Shown here piece by piece: positions 1 to 9,615 of a stretch of 64,000 bases of DNA. The stretch spans positions 9,300,001 through 9,364,000 of the forward strand of contig NC_079877.1 in assembly GCF_029227915.1 (NCBI RefSeq). Direction: 5' to 3'. Under the pieces are notes generated by a model. The model did no database searches and was not told the DNA's origin. It worked only from the letters and a program-made list of their open reading frames with translations. Position numbers and translations under genes: made by a program. The number at the start of each line of letters is the position of its first letter. Position 1 is the first letter of the stretch. This DNA is from Hydractinia symbiolongicarpus (lineage: Eukaryota > Cnidaria > Hydrozoa > Anthoathecata > Hydractiniidae).

Positions 1-49
1 CTGCTATAATTCATTGCCCGGTCGTGGGCCATGGTGTTATTACCGATGA
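1..49 (+). CDS. Copy 0 (partial): end of fourth trefoil domain
   Basis: This is the 3' end of exon 6 of the unit before copy 1. The window opens on the last base of the codon for Cys221. Cys222 and the Pro-Trp-Cys motif ending at Cys233 follow, with stop TGA at 47-49. It is identical to the same stretch in most full copies. The rest of this gene lies upstream of the window. Confidence 0.9.
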   Translation, partial: CYNSLPGRGPWCYYR

Positions 50-50
50 G

Positions 51-123
51 GTAAAAGTCGCGAACACTTTTGTAAGCAAGTCATTTCGGGCCACGAGCTT
101 AATATGTACTTCCTTTCGTTTAG
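51..123 (+). other. Predicted 3' UTR intron (intron 6), present in every unit
   Basis: Directly after TGA-G at 47-50 comes a donor-like GTAAAAGT, and at 109-123 a pyrimidine-rich stretch ends in TAG. The implied intron is 73 bp, within the range of the five coding introns (69-96 bp). The donor aligns with those closing exons 3, 4 and 5, where the final G is also the first base of a codon. The same pair lies 2 to 74 bases after every stop codon (one base shorter after copy 1). If spliced, the stop is one base upstream of the last exon junction, too close to trigger nonsense-mediated decay. This rests on sequence alone, without transcript support. Confidence 0.6.
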
Positions 124-190
124 ATACGAGGACCTTCGGAAGATTATATGCGAACTTTAGTGTACTCATTGTTGTAAAAATATGTTGTCA

Positions 191-196
191 AATAAA
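191..196 (+). terminator. AATAAA polyadenylation signal (one per unit)
   Basis: A canonical AATAAA lies 142 bases after the stop codon, inside the predicted non-coding exon 7. Equivalent signals start at 3320, 6450, 9580, 12710, 15839, 18969, 22101, 25228, 28358, 31487, 34617, 37743, 40873, 43982, 47111, 50241, 53370, 56500, 59629 and 62759. The cleavage site is expected 10-30 bases further on. Copy 14 keeps its signal (43982) despite a 21-bp deletion immediately before it. Confidence 0.7.
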
Positions 197-641
197 TACC
201 TCTAATATATGAACTTTTCCTTCCCAATAAGATCCAGTAGGAGATGAATGATTTGACTGCCAATTTTCTTTTTGTCATGTCGCTGCAGCCAACCACATTT
301 GAATTATTGCATAGGGTGCCTTGAGTGTCCGTATTTGCTGAAAGGAGTAGTAAGCGTTATTTAGTAAAGCCTGAAATCTTCTGGCGCCGCCATACCCAGA
401 ATCGCAATGCAACCGTGCAAGCGTAGCGTGAGCATTTCTATCCAAGGCGTTATTAACCGGCTATTGCCGTTTTTTGCTACTTTGTCAACTTGGCAATTCT
501 GTCTCATTCGGAGCCACAATTTTGATAGTCAAAAATGTCAGGGCGGATACGGAAAGCATAAATCTAAATACAAAAAGGCTACTTTTGCGGGCGTTATTAA
601 TACAACATAAAATAACTTGTCTATCTGTACCGAGAAAGTTT

Positions 642-695
642 ATGCGAGGTCAAAAGCATAGACCGAACATGCGAGGTCGCTACGCTGACCGAGAG
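642..695 (+). repeat. Degenerate 27-bp direct repeat with AGGTC half-sites
   Basis: ATGCGAGGTC occurs at 642-651 and again at 669-678, each followed by a similar stretch ending in GACCGA. The first copy contains AGGTCA (647-652) and the second is followed by TGACC in the opposite orientation. A further AGGTCAAAAG lies at 1012-1021. AGGTCA is the half-site of nuclear receptors, but function here is unproven. The block is retained in all spacers with occasional single changes. Confidence 0.4.
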
Positions 696-1169
696 TAATA
701 TTTCTCGTAAGATGACAAGGTTGTAAAAAAAATAGAGAACTTTCCATTTGAGTTTTATTGTTTCAATTTTTCAAATACATGTTTATCACATAAATTCGAC
801 GTTGTTTTGCTTGTTTTTCATTGTGCTGTTAATGTTTTTAAAAGCATTTTCTTTTATCTGCGACACCGAACGTGGAACATGTTTTTTTGATTCTGACGGA
901 GTGAATCGTGATTTAGGATTTACTGCAACTTCATTTTTCAGTGTGGATGTGTTTGGCTATTTTTTCCAATGTTATTTGTATGCATTTATAGTTATTAATA
1001 TGTATGTTACAAGGTCAAAAGTTGCACCGGGCTGTATGAAGCTCGTCGTTGAGGCTTTTACCGAATCAGTGCTGTGGATTTCCCGTATATACTGATTTAA
1101 AATAGCTATCAGTAAATAATACTGTATAAGGCCCGCTAGTGCCGTTTATAACCAAGCCGTTATCGAGGG

Positions 1170-1177
1170 TATATAAA
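1170..1177 (+). promoter_or_regulatory. TATA-like element TATATAAA in mid-spacer
   Basis: A consensus-quality TATATAAA sits in a GC-richer context about 900 bp upstream of the start codon. It could drive a spacer transcript or an alternative upstream start. It is broken by small deletions in the spacers before copy 8 (TATTAAA near 23080) and copy 15 (TATATGAC near 44959), so it is not uniformly preserved. No ORF of note follows it. Confidence 0.3.
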
Positions 1178-1322
1178 TGACAGCGCAGGGGCATTAATAA
1201 AAAGTCATGGGATAAAAATACTTAACGTCCAATTGAAGCAGTGACGTTAAACGCACGTATTTCATTTCGACTACTCATCTCCAGCATTGTTTTTAATAAG
1301 AAATGTTAATAGCATGTTAAAC

Positions 1323-1338
1323 AGGGAAACGTATCCCT
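1323..1338. promoter_or_regulatory. Near-palindrome AGGGAAACGTATCCCT
   Basis: The 16-bp element is an inverted repeat around ACGT with one mismatched pair. It lies 16 bp before a second ACGT palindrome. Dyad symmetry suggests binding of a dimeric factor. No factor can be named from sequence alone. Confidence 0.35.
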
Positions 1339-1354
1339 AGTTGTCAAAACAGGG

Positions 1355-1368
1355 TTACGTTGACGTAA
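1355..1368. promoter_or_regulatory. Palindrome TTACGTTGACGTAA, bZIP-like
   Basis: TTACGT and ACGTAA form a perfect 6-bp inverted repeat separated by TG. The element includes TGACGTAA, close to CRE/ATF and PAR-bZIP sites. It is about 700 bp upstream of the start codon and recurs in every spacer I checked. Confidence 0.4.
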
Positions 1369-1583
1369 ATTTTGAAGCATATTAGAAAATTCTTTTTTTT
1401 TATCTCTTCATCCCTGACAAAAAAGGCGCACGATGCAGCGCGTATTGGTACTTAAATCCGCAAAATCGACCGTGTCTTGTGTGAATGGACACCTTCTAGA
1501 TGTGATGTAGTACGCAACAAAAATAGTTTCTACATGTGAGTTATCTAAAACAACAAGACATTGTCAGAACGTCGTATAATGAA

Positions 1584-1605
1584 CAATCCAATGATCTAGG
1601 ATTGG
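1584..1605. promoter_or_regulatory. Inverted pair of CCAAT boxes
   Basis: CAATCC at 1584-1589 and GGATTG at 1599-1604 form a perfect inverted repeat. This puts CCAAT at 1588-1592 and its complement ATTGG at 1601-1605. CCAAT boxes are NF-Y sites in animals. The pair lies about 470-490 bp upstream of the start codon and is kept in the other units. A change next to it (CTAGG to TTAGG) occurs before copy 15. Confidence 0.4.
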
Positions 1606-1974
1606 CAACGCATCCTTCTGATGGAATTTAGCTCTTTTGTTTCATATTCATTGAAATTGAAGGGAATATCACCTTCACCGCGAAAGAACGATCTCTTGAA
1701 AGTATAACACGCATGTATGATTGGGAATTGTTGGTTTGGTCACCGAAGACAAGAATAACTCGTGTGTGATTCGTGTGCACCCTAGTCCTACACCACTCCG
1801 ATAAAAACCTTCCGTTTATTCAACAATCAACAATGATCTTCATAGACCGTGTCAACATATTTCAAAGCGAAACCCACAAGAGTTTAAACGGTGAATGCTA
1901 CATGCACAATATCTTCCCCGGAGCCGAATTCACGTTGTAATTTGTAAACGGCCATCTTGATTATAAGCACTCAT

Positions 1975-2009
1975 TAATTACAGTAATTAGAGAGAAAAGA
2001 GCGTATAAA
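1975..2009 (+). promoter_or_regulatory. Core promoter: TAATTAC palindrome plus TATA box
   Basis: TATAAA at 2004-2009 lies 68 bases before the ATG, so transcription should start near 2030-2037 and give a 5' UTR of roughly 40 bases. Immediately upstream, TAATTAC and GTAATTA form a perfect inverted repeat around one base (1975-1989), with TAAT cores of homeodomain type. Equivalent TATAAA boxes start at 5133, 8263, 11393, 14522, 17652, 20784, 23913, 27041, 30170, 33300, 36426, 39556, 42686, 45788, 48924, 52053, 55183, 58312 and 61442. Confidence 0.7.
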
Positions 2010-2071
2010 GAAGGCTTTGACATGAATTGGACTAATACGATTCGCGCACCGACGAAATAAGAGCCGGAATC

Positions 2072-3179
2072 ATGAGGAAATATCAGATTTACGTGATTTG
2101 TTTTGTTGTTTTGGCTTTTGCCGCTGCCACAGGTATTTTAATGCTTCTTCATTGCAATTGCCGTCAATGTTTCGTCGCAATAATAAAAAAATTGCATTTG
2201 TTCTTAATTTTTCAGCTACAAGAGTTTGCAGCAACAGAAATATCTTGTGCTCTGTGGTTAGATCAACTAGTTGTTCAAAGAAAATCGTTTCCAGTCATTG
2301 CCCAAGGCTTTGCAACACATGTGGAGGTAATACGGCTTCTTACACTTGAGGGGGTTGTCATTGCATTTTAGTTGTGAATCTACCTAATTTGTTTCGTAAT
2401 AGCAAAATGTTGAAACATAAAGGCGTCAATGCGCGTTGATTGTGGCTACCATGGAATTAGTCCGTTGGATTGCTTGAGAAAGGGATGTTGTTATTGCGAA
2501 TTAAAGGTGGCTGGCCCGTGGTGTTATCATCGAAAAGGTAAATTTTCGACTATGTTTTCGGCATTAACACTGACAATTTGGGCCACTAATTATTTCTCAA
2601 AATACTCTAGCAAACTGTCCCATGATTGAAGCAAACAAACGTGAAGATTGTGGTTACCCTGGGATAAGCAAATCAGATTGCGTCAAAAAAGGATGCTGTT
2701 ACAACGCGATCAAGGAAAAGGGACCGTGGTGTTATTACAGGCAAGGTAAGTTGTTCCGCTCTTACTGATTAGGTATTTTGAAAGCATTGTGTACTCTTCC
2801 ATCCGTAATTTTAGAAAAATGCCGGAAAATAGCAGCAACAAGACGTCATGATTGTGGTTATCCAGGCATAACGAAGCGGGCATGCGAGAAGAAAGGCTGT
2901 TGTTATAGTGAATTGCTAAACCAAAGTGGACCGTGGTGCTACCACCGCCTAGGTAAGCATAGAAGTACGCTCTCCACATTCGTCGCAAAATAACATAATG
3001 CGCGATCCTTAAAGTTTTTACTGCTGGTTTGTGTTGAATTTTCGTTAGAAAAATGTCTGCGCAAAGCAACAGAACGTGACGACTGCGGCTATCCTGGTAT
3101 AACAGAATTCGAATGCATGAAAAGAGGTTGCTGCTATAATTCATTGCCCGGTCGTGGGCCATGGTGTTATTACCGATGA
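2072..3179 (+). pseudogene. Copy 1: ShKT-trefoil gene with nonsense codon in exon 3
   Basis: Exons are 2072-2132, 2216-2326, 2403-2537, 2611-2745, 2815-2952 and 3049-3179. All splice sites are canonical. At 2411-2413 the codon CGA for Arg61 has become TGA, two codons inside the first trefoil exon, so the predicted product is signal peptide plus ShKT domain only (60 residues). With several junctions downstream, nonsense-mediated decay is expected. The same exon also has Gly89 changed to Cys (TGC at 2495-2497), an unpaired extra cysteine, as expected after loss of constraint. The unit's spacer is also one of the more divergent. It is either a decaying copy or, less likely, a source of a short ShKT peptide. 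Confidence 0.85.
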
Positions 3180-3355
3180 GGTAAAAGTCGCGAACACTTT
3201 TGTAAGCAAGTCATTTCGGCCACGAGCTTAATATGTACTTCCTTTCGTTTAGATACGAGGACCTTCGGAAGATTATATGCGAACTTTAGTGTACTCATTG
3301 TTGTAAAAATATGTTGTCAAATAAATACCTCTAATATATGAACTTTTCCTTCCCA

Positions 3356-5103
3356 ATAAGATCCAGTAGGAGATGAATGATTTGACTGCCAATTTTCTTT
3401 TTGTCATGTCGCTGCAGCCAACCACATTTGAATTATTGCATAGGGTGCCTTGAGTGTCCGTATTTGCTGAAAGGAGTAGTAAGCGTTATTTAGTAAAGCC
3501 TGAAATCTTCTGGCGCCGCCATACCCAGAATCGCAATGCAACCGTGCAAGCGTAGCGTGAGCATTTCTATCCAAGGCGTTATTAACCGGCTATTGCCGTT
3601 TTTTGCTACTTTGTTAACTTGGCAATTCTGTCTCATTCGGAGCCACAATTTTGATAGTCAAAAATGTCAGGGCGGATACGGAAAGCATAAATCTAAATAC
3701 AAAAAGGCTACTTTTGCGGGCGTTATTAATACAACATAAAATAACTTGTCTATCTGTACCGAGAAAGTTTATGCGAGGTCAAAAGCATAGACCGAACATG
3801 CGAGGTCGCTACGCTGACCGAGAGTAATATTTCTCGTAAGATGACAAGGTTGTAAAAAAAATAGAGAACTTTCCATTTGAGTTTTATTGTTTCAATTTTT
3901 CAAATACATGTTTATCACATAAATTCGACGTTGTTTTGCTTGTTTTTCATTGTGCTGTTAATGTTTTTAAAAGCATTTTCTTTTATCTGCGACACCGAAC
4001 GTGGAACATGTTTTTCTGATTCTGACGGAGTGAATCGTGATTTAGGATTTACTGCAACTTCATTTTTCAGTGTGGATGTGTTTGGCTATTTTTTCCAATG
4101 TTATTTGTATGCATTTATAGTTATTAATATGTATGTTACAAGGTCAAAAGTTGCACCGGGCTGTATGAAGCTCGTCGTTGAGGCTTTTACCCAATCAGTG
4201 CTGTGGATTTCCCGTATATACTGATTTAAAATAGCTATCAGTAAATAATACTGTATAAGGCCCGCTAGTGCCGTTTATAACCAAGCCGTTATCGAGGGTA
4301 TATAAATGACAGCGCAGGGGCATTAATGAAAAGTCATGGGATAAAAATACTTAACGTCCAATTGAAGCAGTGACGTTAAACGCACGTATTTCATTTCGAC
4401 TACTCATCTCCAGCATTGTTCTTAATAAGAAATGTTAATAGCATGTTAAACAGGGAAACGTATCCCTAGTTGTCAAAACAGGGTTACGTTGACGTAAATT
4501 TTGAAGCATATTAGAAAATTCTTTTTTTTTATCTCTTCATCCCTGACAAAAAAGGCGCACGATGCAGCGCGTATTGGTACTTAAATCCGCAAAATCGACC
4601 GTGTCTTGTGTGAATGGACACCTTCTAGATGTGATGTAGTACGCAACAAAAATAGTTTCTACATGTGAGTTATCTAAAACAACAAGACATTGTCAGAACG
4701 TCGTATAATGAACAATCCAATGATCTAGGATTGGCAACGCATCCTTCTGATGGAATTTAGCTCTTTTGTTTCATATTCATTGAAATTGAAGGGAATATCA
4801 CCTTCACCGCGAAAGAACGATCTCTTGAAAGTATAACACGCATGTATGATTGGGAATTGTTGGTTTGGTCACCGAAGACAAGAATAACTCGTGTGTGATT
4901 CGTGTGCACCCTAGTCCTACACCACTCCGATAAAAACCTTCCGTTTATTCAACAATCAACAATGATCTTCATAGACCGTGTCAACATATTTCAAAGCGAA
5001 ACCCACAAGAGTTTAAACGGTGAATGCTACATGCACAATATCTTCCCCGGAGGCGAATTTACGTTGTAATTTGTAAACGGCCATCTTGATTATAAGCACT
5101 CAT
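3356..5103. other. Spacer before copy 2
   Basis: It shows the same landmarks as the first spacer and no gene. It has the T marker pair. TTGTTAACTT near 3611 is shared only with the spacer before copy 10. Just upstream, the 3' UTR intron of copy 1 lacks one G (near 3219). Confidence 0.8.
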
Positions 5104-5200
5104 TAATTACAGTAATTAGAGAGAAAAGAGCGTATAAAGAAGGCTTTGACATGAATTGGACTAATACAATTCGCGCACCGACGAAATAAGAGCCGGAATC

Positions 5201-6308
5201 ATGAGGAAATATCAGATTTACGTGATTTGTTTTGTTGTTTTGGCTTTTGCCGCTGCCACAGGTATTTTAATGCTTCTTCATTGCAATTGCCGTCATTGTT
5301 TCGTCGCAATAATAAAAAAATTGCATTTGTTCTTAATTTTTCAGCTACAAGAGTTTGCAGCAACAGAAATATCTTGTGCTCTGTGGTTAGATCAACTAGT
5401 TGTTCAAAGAAAATCGTTTCCAGTCATTGCCCAAGGCTTTGCAACACATGTGGAGGTAATACGGCTTCTTACACTTGAGGGGGTTGTCATTGCATTTTAG
5501 TTGTGAATCTACCTAATTTGTTTCGTAATAGCAAAATGTCGAAACATAAAGGCGTCAATGCGCGTTGATTGTGGCTACCATGGAATTAGTCCGTTGGATT
5601 GCTTGAGAAAGGGATGTTGTTATGGCGAATTAAAGGTGGCTGGCCCGTGGTGTTATCATCGAAAAGGTAAATTTTCGACTATGTTTTCGGCATTAACACT
5701 GACAATTTGGGCCACTAATTATTTCTCAAAATACTCTAGCAAACTGTCCCATGATTGAAGCAAACAAACGTGAAGATTGTGGTTACCCTGGGATAAGCAA
5801 ATCAGATTGCGTCAAAAAAGGATGCTGTTACAACGCGATCAAGGAAAAGGGACCGTGGTGTTATTACAGGCAAGGTAAGTTGTTCCGCTCTTACTGATTA
5901 GGTATTTTGGAAGCATTGTGTACTCTTCCATCCGTAATTTTAGAAAAATGCCGGAAAATAGCAGCAACAAGACGTCATGATTGTGGTTATCCAGGCATAA
6001 CGAAGCGGGCATGCGAGAAGAAAGGCTGTTGTTATAGTGAATTGCTAAACCAAAGTGGACCGTGGTGCTACCACCGCCTAGGTAAGCATAGAAGTACGCT
6101 CTCCACATTCGTCGCAAAATAACATAATGCGCGATCCTTAAAGTTTTTACTGCTGGTTTGTGTTGAATTTTCGTTAGAAAAATGTCTGCGCAAAGCAACA
6201 GAACGTGACGACTGCGGCTATCCTGGTATAACAGAATTCGAATGCATGAAAAGAGGTTGCTGCTATAATTCATTGCCCGGTCGTGGGCCATGGTGTTATT
6301 ACCGATGA
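5201..6308 (+). CDS. Copy 2: secreted ShKT plus four-trefoil protein (reference copy)
   Basis: Exons are 5201-5261, 5345-5455, 5532-5666, 5740-5874, 5944-6081 and 6178-6308: 711 nt, 236 residues, about 26 kDa. Exon 1 encodes a signal peptide (basic start, hydrophobic core, Ala-Phe-Ala-Ala-Ala near 15-19). Exon 2 encodes a ShKT domain with Cys at 25, 32, 40, 49, 53 and 56; the C-x8-C-x3-C-x2-C ending is the family signature. The Lys-Tyr dyad of channel-blocking members is not seen. Exons 3-6 each encode a trefoil domain with six Cys, an Asp-Cys-Gly-Tyr core, Gly-Cys-Cys-Tyr and Pro-Trp-Cys-Tyr. The mature protein has 30 cysteines, so all can pair. One N-glycosylation sequon lies at Asn183. All introns are phase 1, the mark of exon shuffling. 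Trefoil domains are protease-resistant and often mucus-associated. A role in mucus, defence or venom-like secretion is inference. Confidence 0.88.
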
Positions 6309-6485
6309 GGTAAAAGTCGCGAACACTTTTGTAAGCAAGTCATTTCGGGCCACGAGCTTAATATGTACTTCCTTTCGTTTAGATACGAGGACCTTCGGAA
6401 GATTATATGCGAACTTTAGTGTACTCATTGTTGTAAAAATATGTTGTCAAATAAATACCTCTAATATATGAACTTTTCCTTCCCA

Positions 6486-8233
6486 ATAAGATCCAGTAGG
6501 AGATGAATGATTTGACTGCCAATTTTCTTTTTGTCATGTCGCTGCAGCCAACCACATTTGAATTATTGCATAGGGTGCCTTGAGTGTCCGTATTTGCTGA
6601 AAGGAGTAGTAAGCGTTATTTAGTAAAGCCTGAAATCTTCTGGCGCCGCCATACCCAGAATCGCAATGCAACCGTGCAAGCGTAGCGTGAGCATTTCTAT
6701 CCAAGGCGTTATTAACCGGCTATTGCCGTTTTTTGCTACTTTGTCAACTTGGCAATTCTGTCTCATTCGGAGCCACAATTTTGATAGTCAAAAATGTCAG
6801 GGCGGATACGGAAAGCATAAATCTAAATACAAAAAGGCTACTTTTGCGGGCGTTATTAATACAACATAAAATAACTTGTCTATCTGTACCGAGAAAGTTT
6901 ATGCGAGGTCAAAAGCATAGACCGAACATGCGAGGTCGCTACGCTGACCGAGAGTAATATTTCTCGTAAGATGACAAGGTTGTAAAAAAAATAGAGAACT
7001 TTCCATTTGAGTTTTATTGTTTCAATTTTTCAAATACATGTTTATCACATAAATTCGACGTTGTTTTGCTTGTTTTTCATTGTGCTGTTAATGTTTTTAA
7101 AAGCATTTTCTTTTATCTGCGACACCGAACGTGGAACATGTTTTTCTGATTCTGACGGAGTGAATCGTGATTTAGGATTTACTGCAACTTCATTTTTCAG
7201 TGTGGATGTGTTTGGCTATTTTTTCCAATGTTATTTGTATGCATTTATAGTTATTAATATGTATGTTACAAGGTCAAAAGTTGCACCGGGCTGTATGAAG
7301 CTCGTCGTTGAGGCTTTTACCCAATCAGTGCTGTGGATTTCCCGTATATACTGATTTAAAATAGCTATCAGTAAATAATACTGTATAAGGCCCGCTAGTG
7401 CCGTTTATAACCAAGCCGTTATCGAGGGTATATAAATGACAGCGCAGGGGCATTTATGAAAAGTCATGGGATAAAAATACTTAACGTCCAATTGAAGCAG
7501 TGACGTTAAACGCACGTATTTCATTTCGACTACTCATCTCCAGCATTGTTCTTAATAAGAAATGTTAATAGCATGTTAAACAGGGAAACGTATCCCTAGT
7601 TGTCAAAACAGGGTTACGTTGACGTAAATTTTGAAGCATATTAGAAAATTCTTTTTTTTTATCTCTTCATCCCTGACAAAAAAGGCGCACGATGCAGCGC
7701 GTATTGGTACTTAAATCCGCAAAATCGACCGTGTCTTGTGTGAAAGGACACCTTCTAGATGTGATGTAGTACGCAACAAAAATAGTTTCGACATGTGAGT
7801 TATCTAAAACAACAAGACATTGTCAGAACGTCGTATAATGAACAATCCAATGATCTAGGATTGGCAACGCATCCTTCTGATGGAATTTAGCTCTTTTGTT
7901 TCATATTCATTGAAATTGAAGGGAATATCACCTTCACCGCGAAAGAACGATCTCTTGAAAGTATAACACGCATGTATGATTGGGAATTGTTGGTTTGGTC
8001 ACCGAAGACAAGAATAACTCGTGTGTGATTCGTGTGCACCCTAGTCCTACACCACTCCGATAAAAACCTTCCGTTTATTCAACAATCAACAATGATCTTC
8101 ATAGACCGTGTCAACATATTTCAAAGCGAAACCCACAAGAGTTTAAACGGTGAATGCTACATGCACAATATCTTCCCCGGAGGCGAATTTACGTTGTAAT
8201 TTGTAAACGGCCATCTTGATTATAAGCACTCAT
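6486..8233. other. Spacer before copy 3
   Basis: No gene is seen. It has the G marker pair (gaaaggac and tttcgacatg). GGGGCATTTATGAAA near 7447 is shared with the spacer before copy 7. Confidence 0.8.
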
Positions 8234-8330
8234 TAATTACAGTAATTAGAGAGAAAAGAGCGTATAAAGAAGGCTTTGACATGAATTGGACTAATACGAT
8301 TCGCGCACCGACGAAATAAGAGCCGGAATC

Positions 8331-9438
8331 ATGAGGAAATATCAGATTTACGTGATTTGTTTTGTTGTTTTGGCTTTTGCCGCTGCCACAGGTATTTTAA
8401 TGCTTCTTCATTGCAATTGCCGTCAATGTTTCGTCGCAATAATAAAAAAATTGCATTTGTTCTTAATTTTTCAGCTACAAGAGTTTGCAGCAACAGAAAT
8501 ATCTTGTGCTCTGTGGTTAGATCAACTAGTTGTTCAAAGAAAATCGTTTCCAGTCATTGCCCAAGGCTTTGCAACACATGTGGAGGTAATACGGCTTCTT
8601 ACACTTGAGGGGGTTGTCATTGCATTTTAGTTGTGAATCTACCTAATTTGTTTCGTAATAGCAAAATGTCGAAACATAAAGGCGTCAATGCGCGTTGATT
8701 GTGGCTACCATGGAATTAGTCCGTTGGATTGCTTGAGAAAGGGATGTTGTTATGGCGAATTAAAGGTGGCTGGCCCGTGGTGTTATCATCGAAAAGGTAA
8801 ATTTTCGACTATGTTTTCGGCATTAACACTGACAATTTGGGCCACTAATTATTTCTCAAAATACTCTAGCAAACTGTCCCATGATTGAAGCAAACAAACG
8901 TGAAGATTGTGGTTACCCTGGGATAAGCAAATCAGATTGCGTCAAAAAAGGATGCTGTTACAACGCGATCAAGGAAAAGGGACCGTGGTGTTATTACAGG
9001 CAAGGTAAGTTGTTCCGCTCTTACTGATTAGGTATTTTGAAAGCATTGTGTACTCTTCCATCCGTAATTTTAGAAAAATGCCGGAAAATAGCAGCAACAA
9101 GACGTCATGATTGTGGTTATCCAGGCATAACGAAGCGGGCATGCGAAAAGAAAGGCTGTTGTTATAGTGAATTGCTAAACCAAAGTGGACCGTGGTGCTA
9201 CCACCGCCTAGGTAAGCATAGAAGTACGCTCTCCACATTCGTCGCAAAATAACATAATGCGCGAACCTTAAAGTTTTTACTGCTGGTTTGTGTTGAATTT
9301 TCGTTAGAAAAATGTCTGCGCAAAGCAACAGAACGTGACGACTGCGGCTATCCTGGTATAACAGAATTCGAATGCATGAAAAGAGGTTGCTGCTATAATT
9401 CATTGCCCGGTCGTGGGCCATGGTGTTATTACCGATGA
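8331..9438 (+). CDS. Copy 3: ShKT plus four-trefoil protein, intact
   Basis: Exons are 8331-8391, 8475-8585, 8662-8796, 8870-9004, 9074-9211 and 9308-9438. The protein is identical to copy 2. The codon for Glu172 is GAA instead of GAG, a silent variant shared with copies 4, 8, 18 and 19. Intron 5 has GCGAACC instead of GCGATCC (near 9262), unique to this copy. The 3' UTR acceptor region has TTTCGATTAG (near 9505), and its AG is preserved. Confidence 0.87.
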
Positions 9439-9615
9439 GGTAAAAGTCGCGAACACTTTTGTAAGCAAGTCATTTCGGGCCACGAGCTTAATATGTACTT
9501 CCTTTCGATTAGATACGAGGACCTTCGGAAGATTATATGCGAACTTTAGTGTACTCATTGTTGTAAAAATATGTTGTCAAATAAATACCTCTAATATATG
9601 AACTTTTCCTTCCCA

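Larger units (their letters stand above)
227..1974. other. Intergenic spacer before copy 1, with landmarks
   Basis: This is non-coding spacer of about 1.75 kb, AT-rich, and I recognise no gene in it. Landmarks recur in all units: a 67-codon ATG ORF (407-610), a degenerate 27-bp duplication (642-695), a TATA-like element (1170-1177), two ACGT palindromes (1323-1338 and 1355-1368), a T9 tract (1393-1401) and inverted CCAAT boxes (1584-1605). Variants special to this spacer are C to T at about 898 (shared with the spacer before copy 17), GAATTC near 1926, and TTTTTAATAAG near 1289. It carries the 'T' marker pair (gaatggac and tttctacatg) at 1483-1537. Confidence 0.8.

Noticed and set aside
24-212. 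62-codon ORF across the stop codon and 3' UTR
   Set aside because: It starts at GTG in another frame and crosses the predicted 3' UTR intron. No domain is seen.
407-610. 67-codon ATG ORF in the spacer
   Set aside because: No recognisable domain or signal peptide, and its ATG is ATA before copy 8. It is kept only as a landmark.
748-1095. 115-codon spacer ORF present in all units
   Set aside because: Its first codon is TTG, not ATG. The sequence is AT-rich and hydrophobic without a recognisable domain, and its persistence follows from the near identity of the units rather than from selection.
2022-2060. Upstream 12-codon ORF in all units
   Set aside because: The ATG is only 18 bases downstream of the first base of the TATA box, so it probably precedes the transcription start and is not in the mRNA.
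2072-2371. 99-codon ORF starting at the gene's ATG
   Set aside because: It is exon 1 read through intron 1 and out of frame across exon 2. The GT at 2133 and AG at 2214-2215 restore the ShKT frame.
2710-3162. Antisense 150-codon ORF repeated in nearly every unit
   Set aside because: It runs opposite exons 4-6 and their introns, is disrupted in copy 14 simply by the acceptor mutation, and resembles no known protein. The splice sites and domains on the plus strand explain the sequence.
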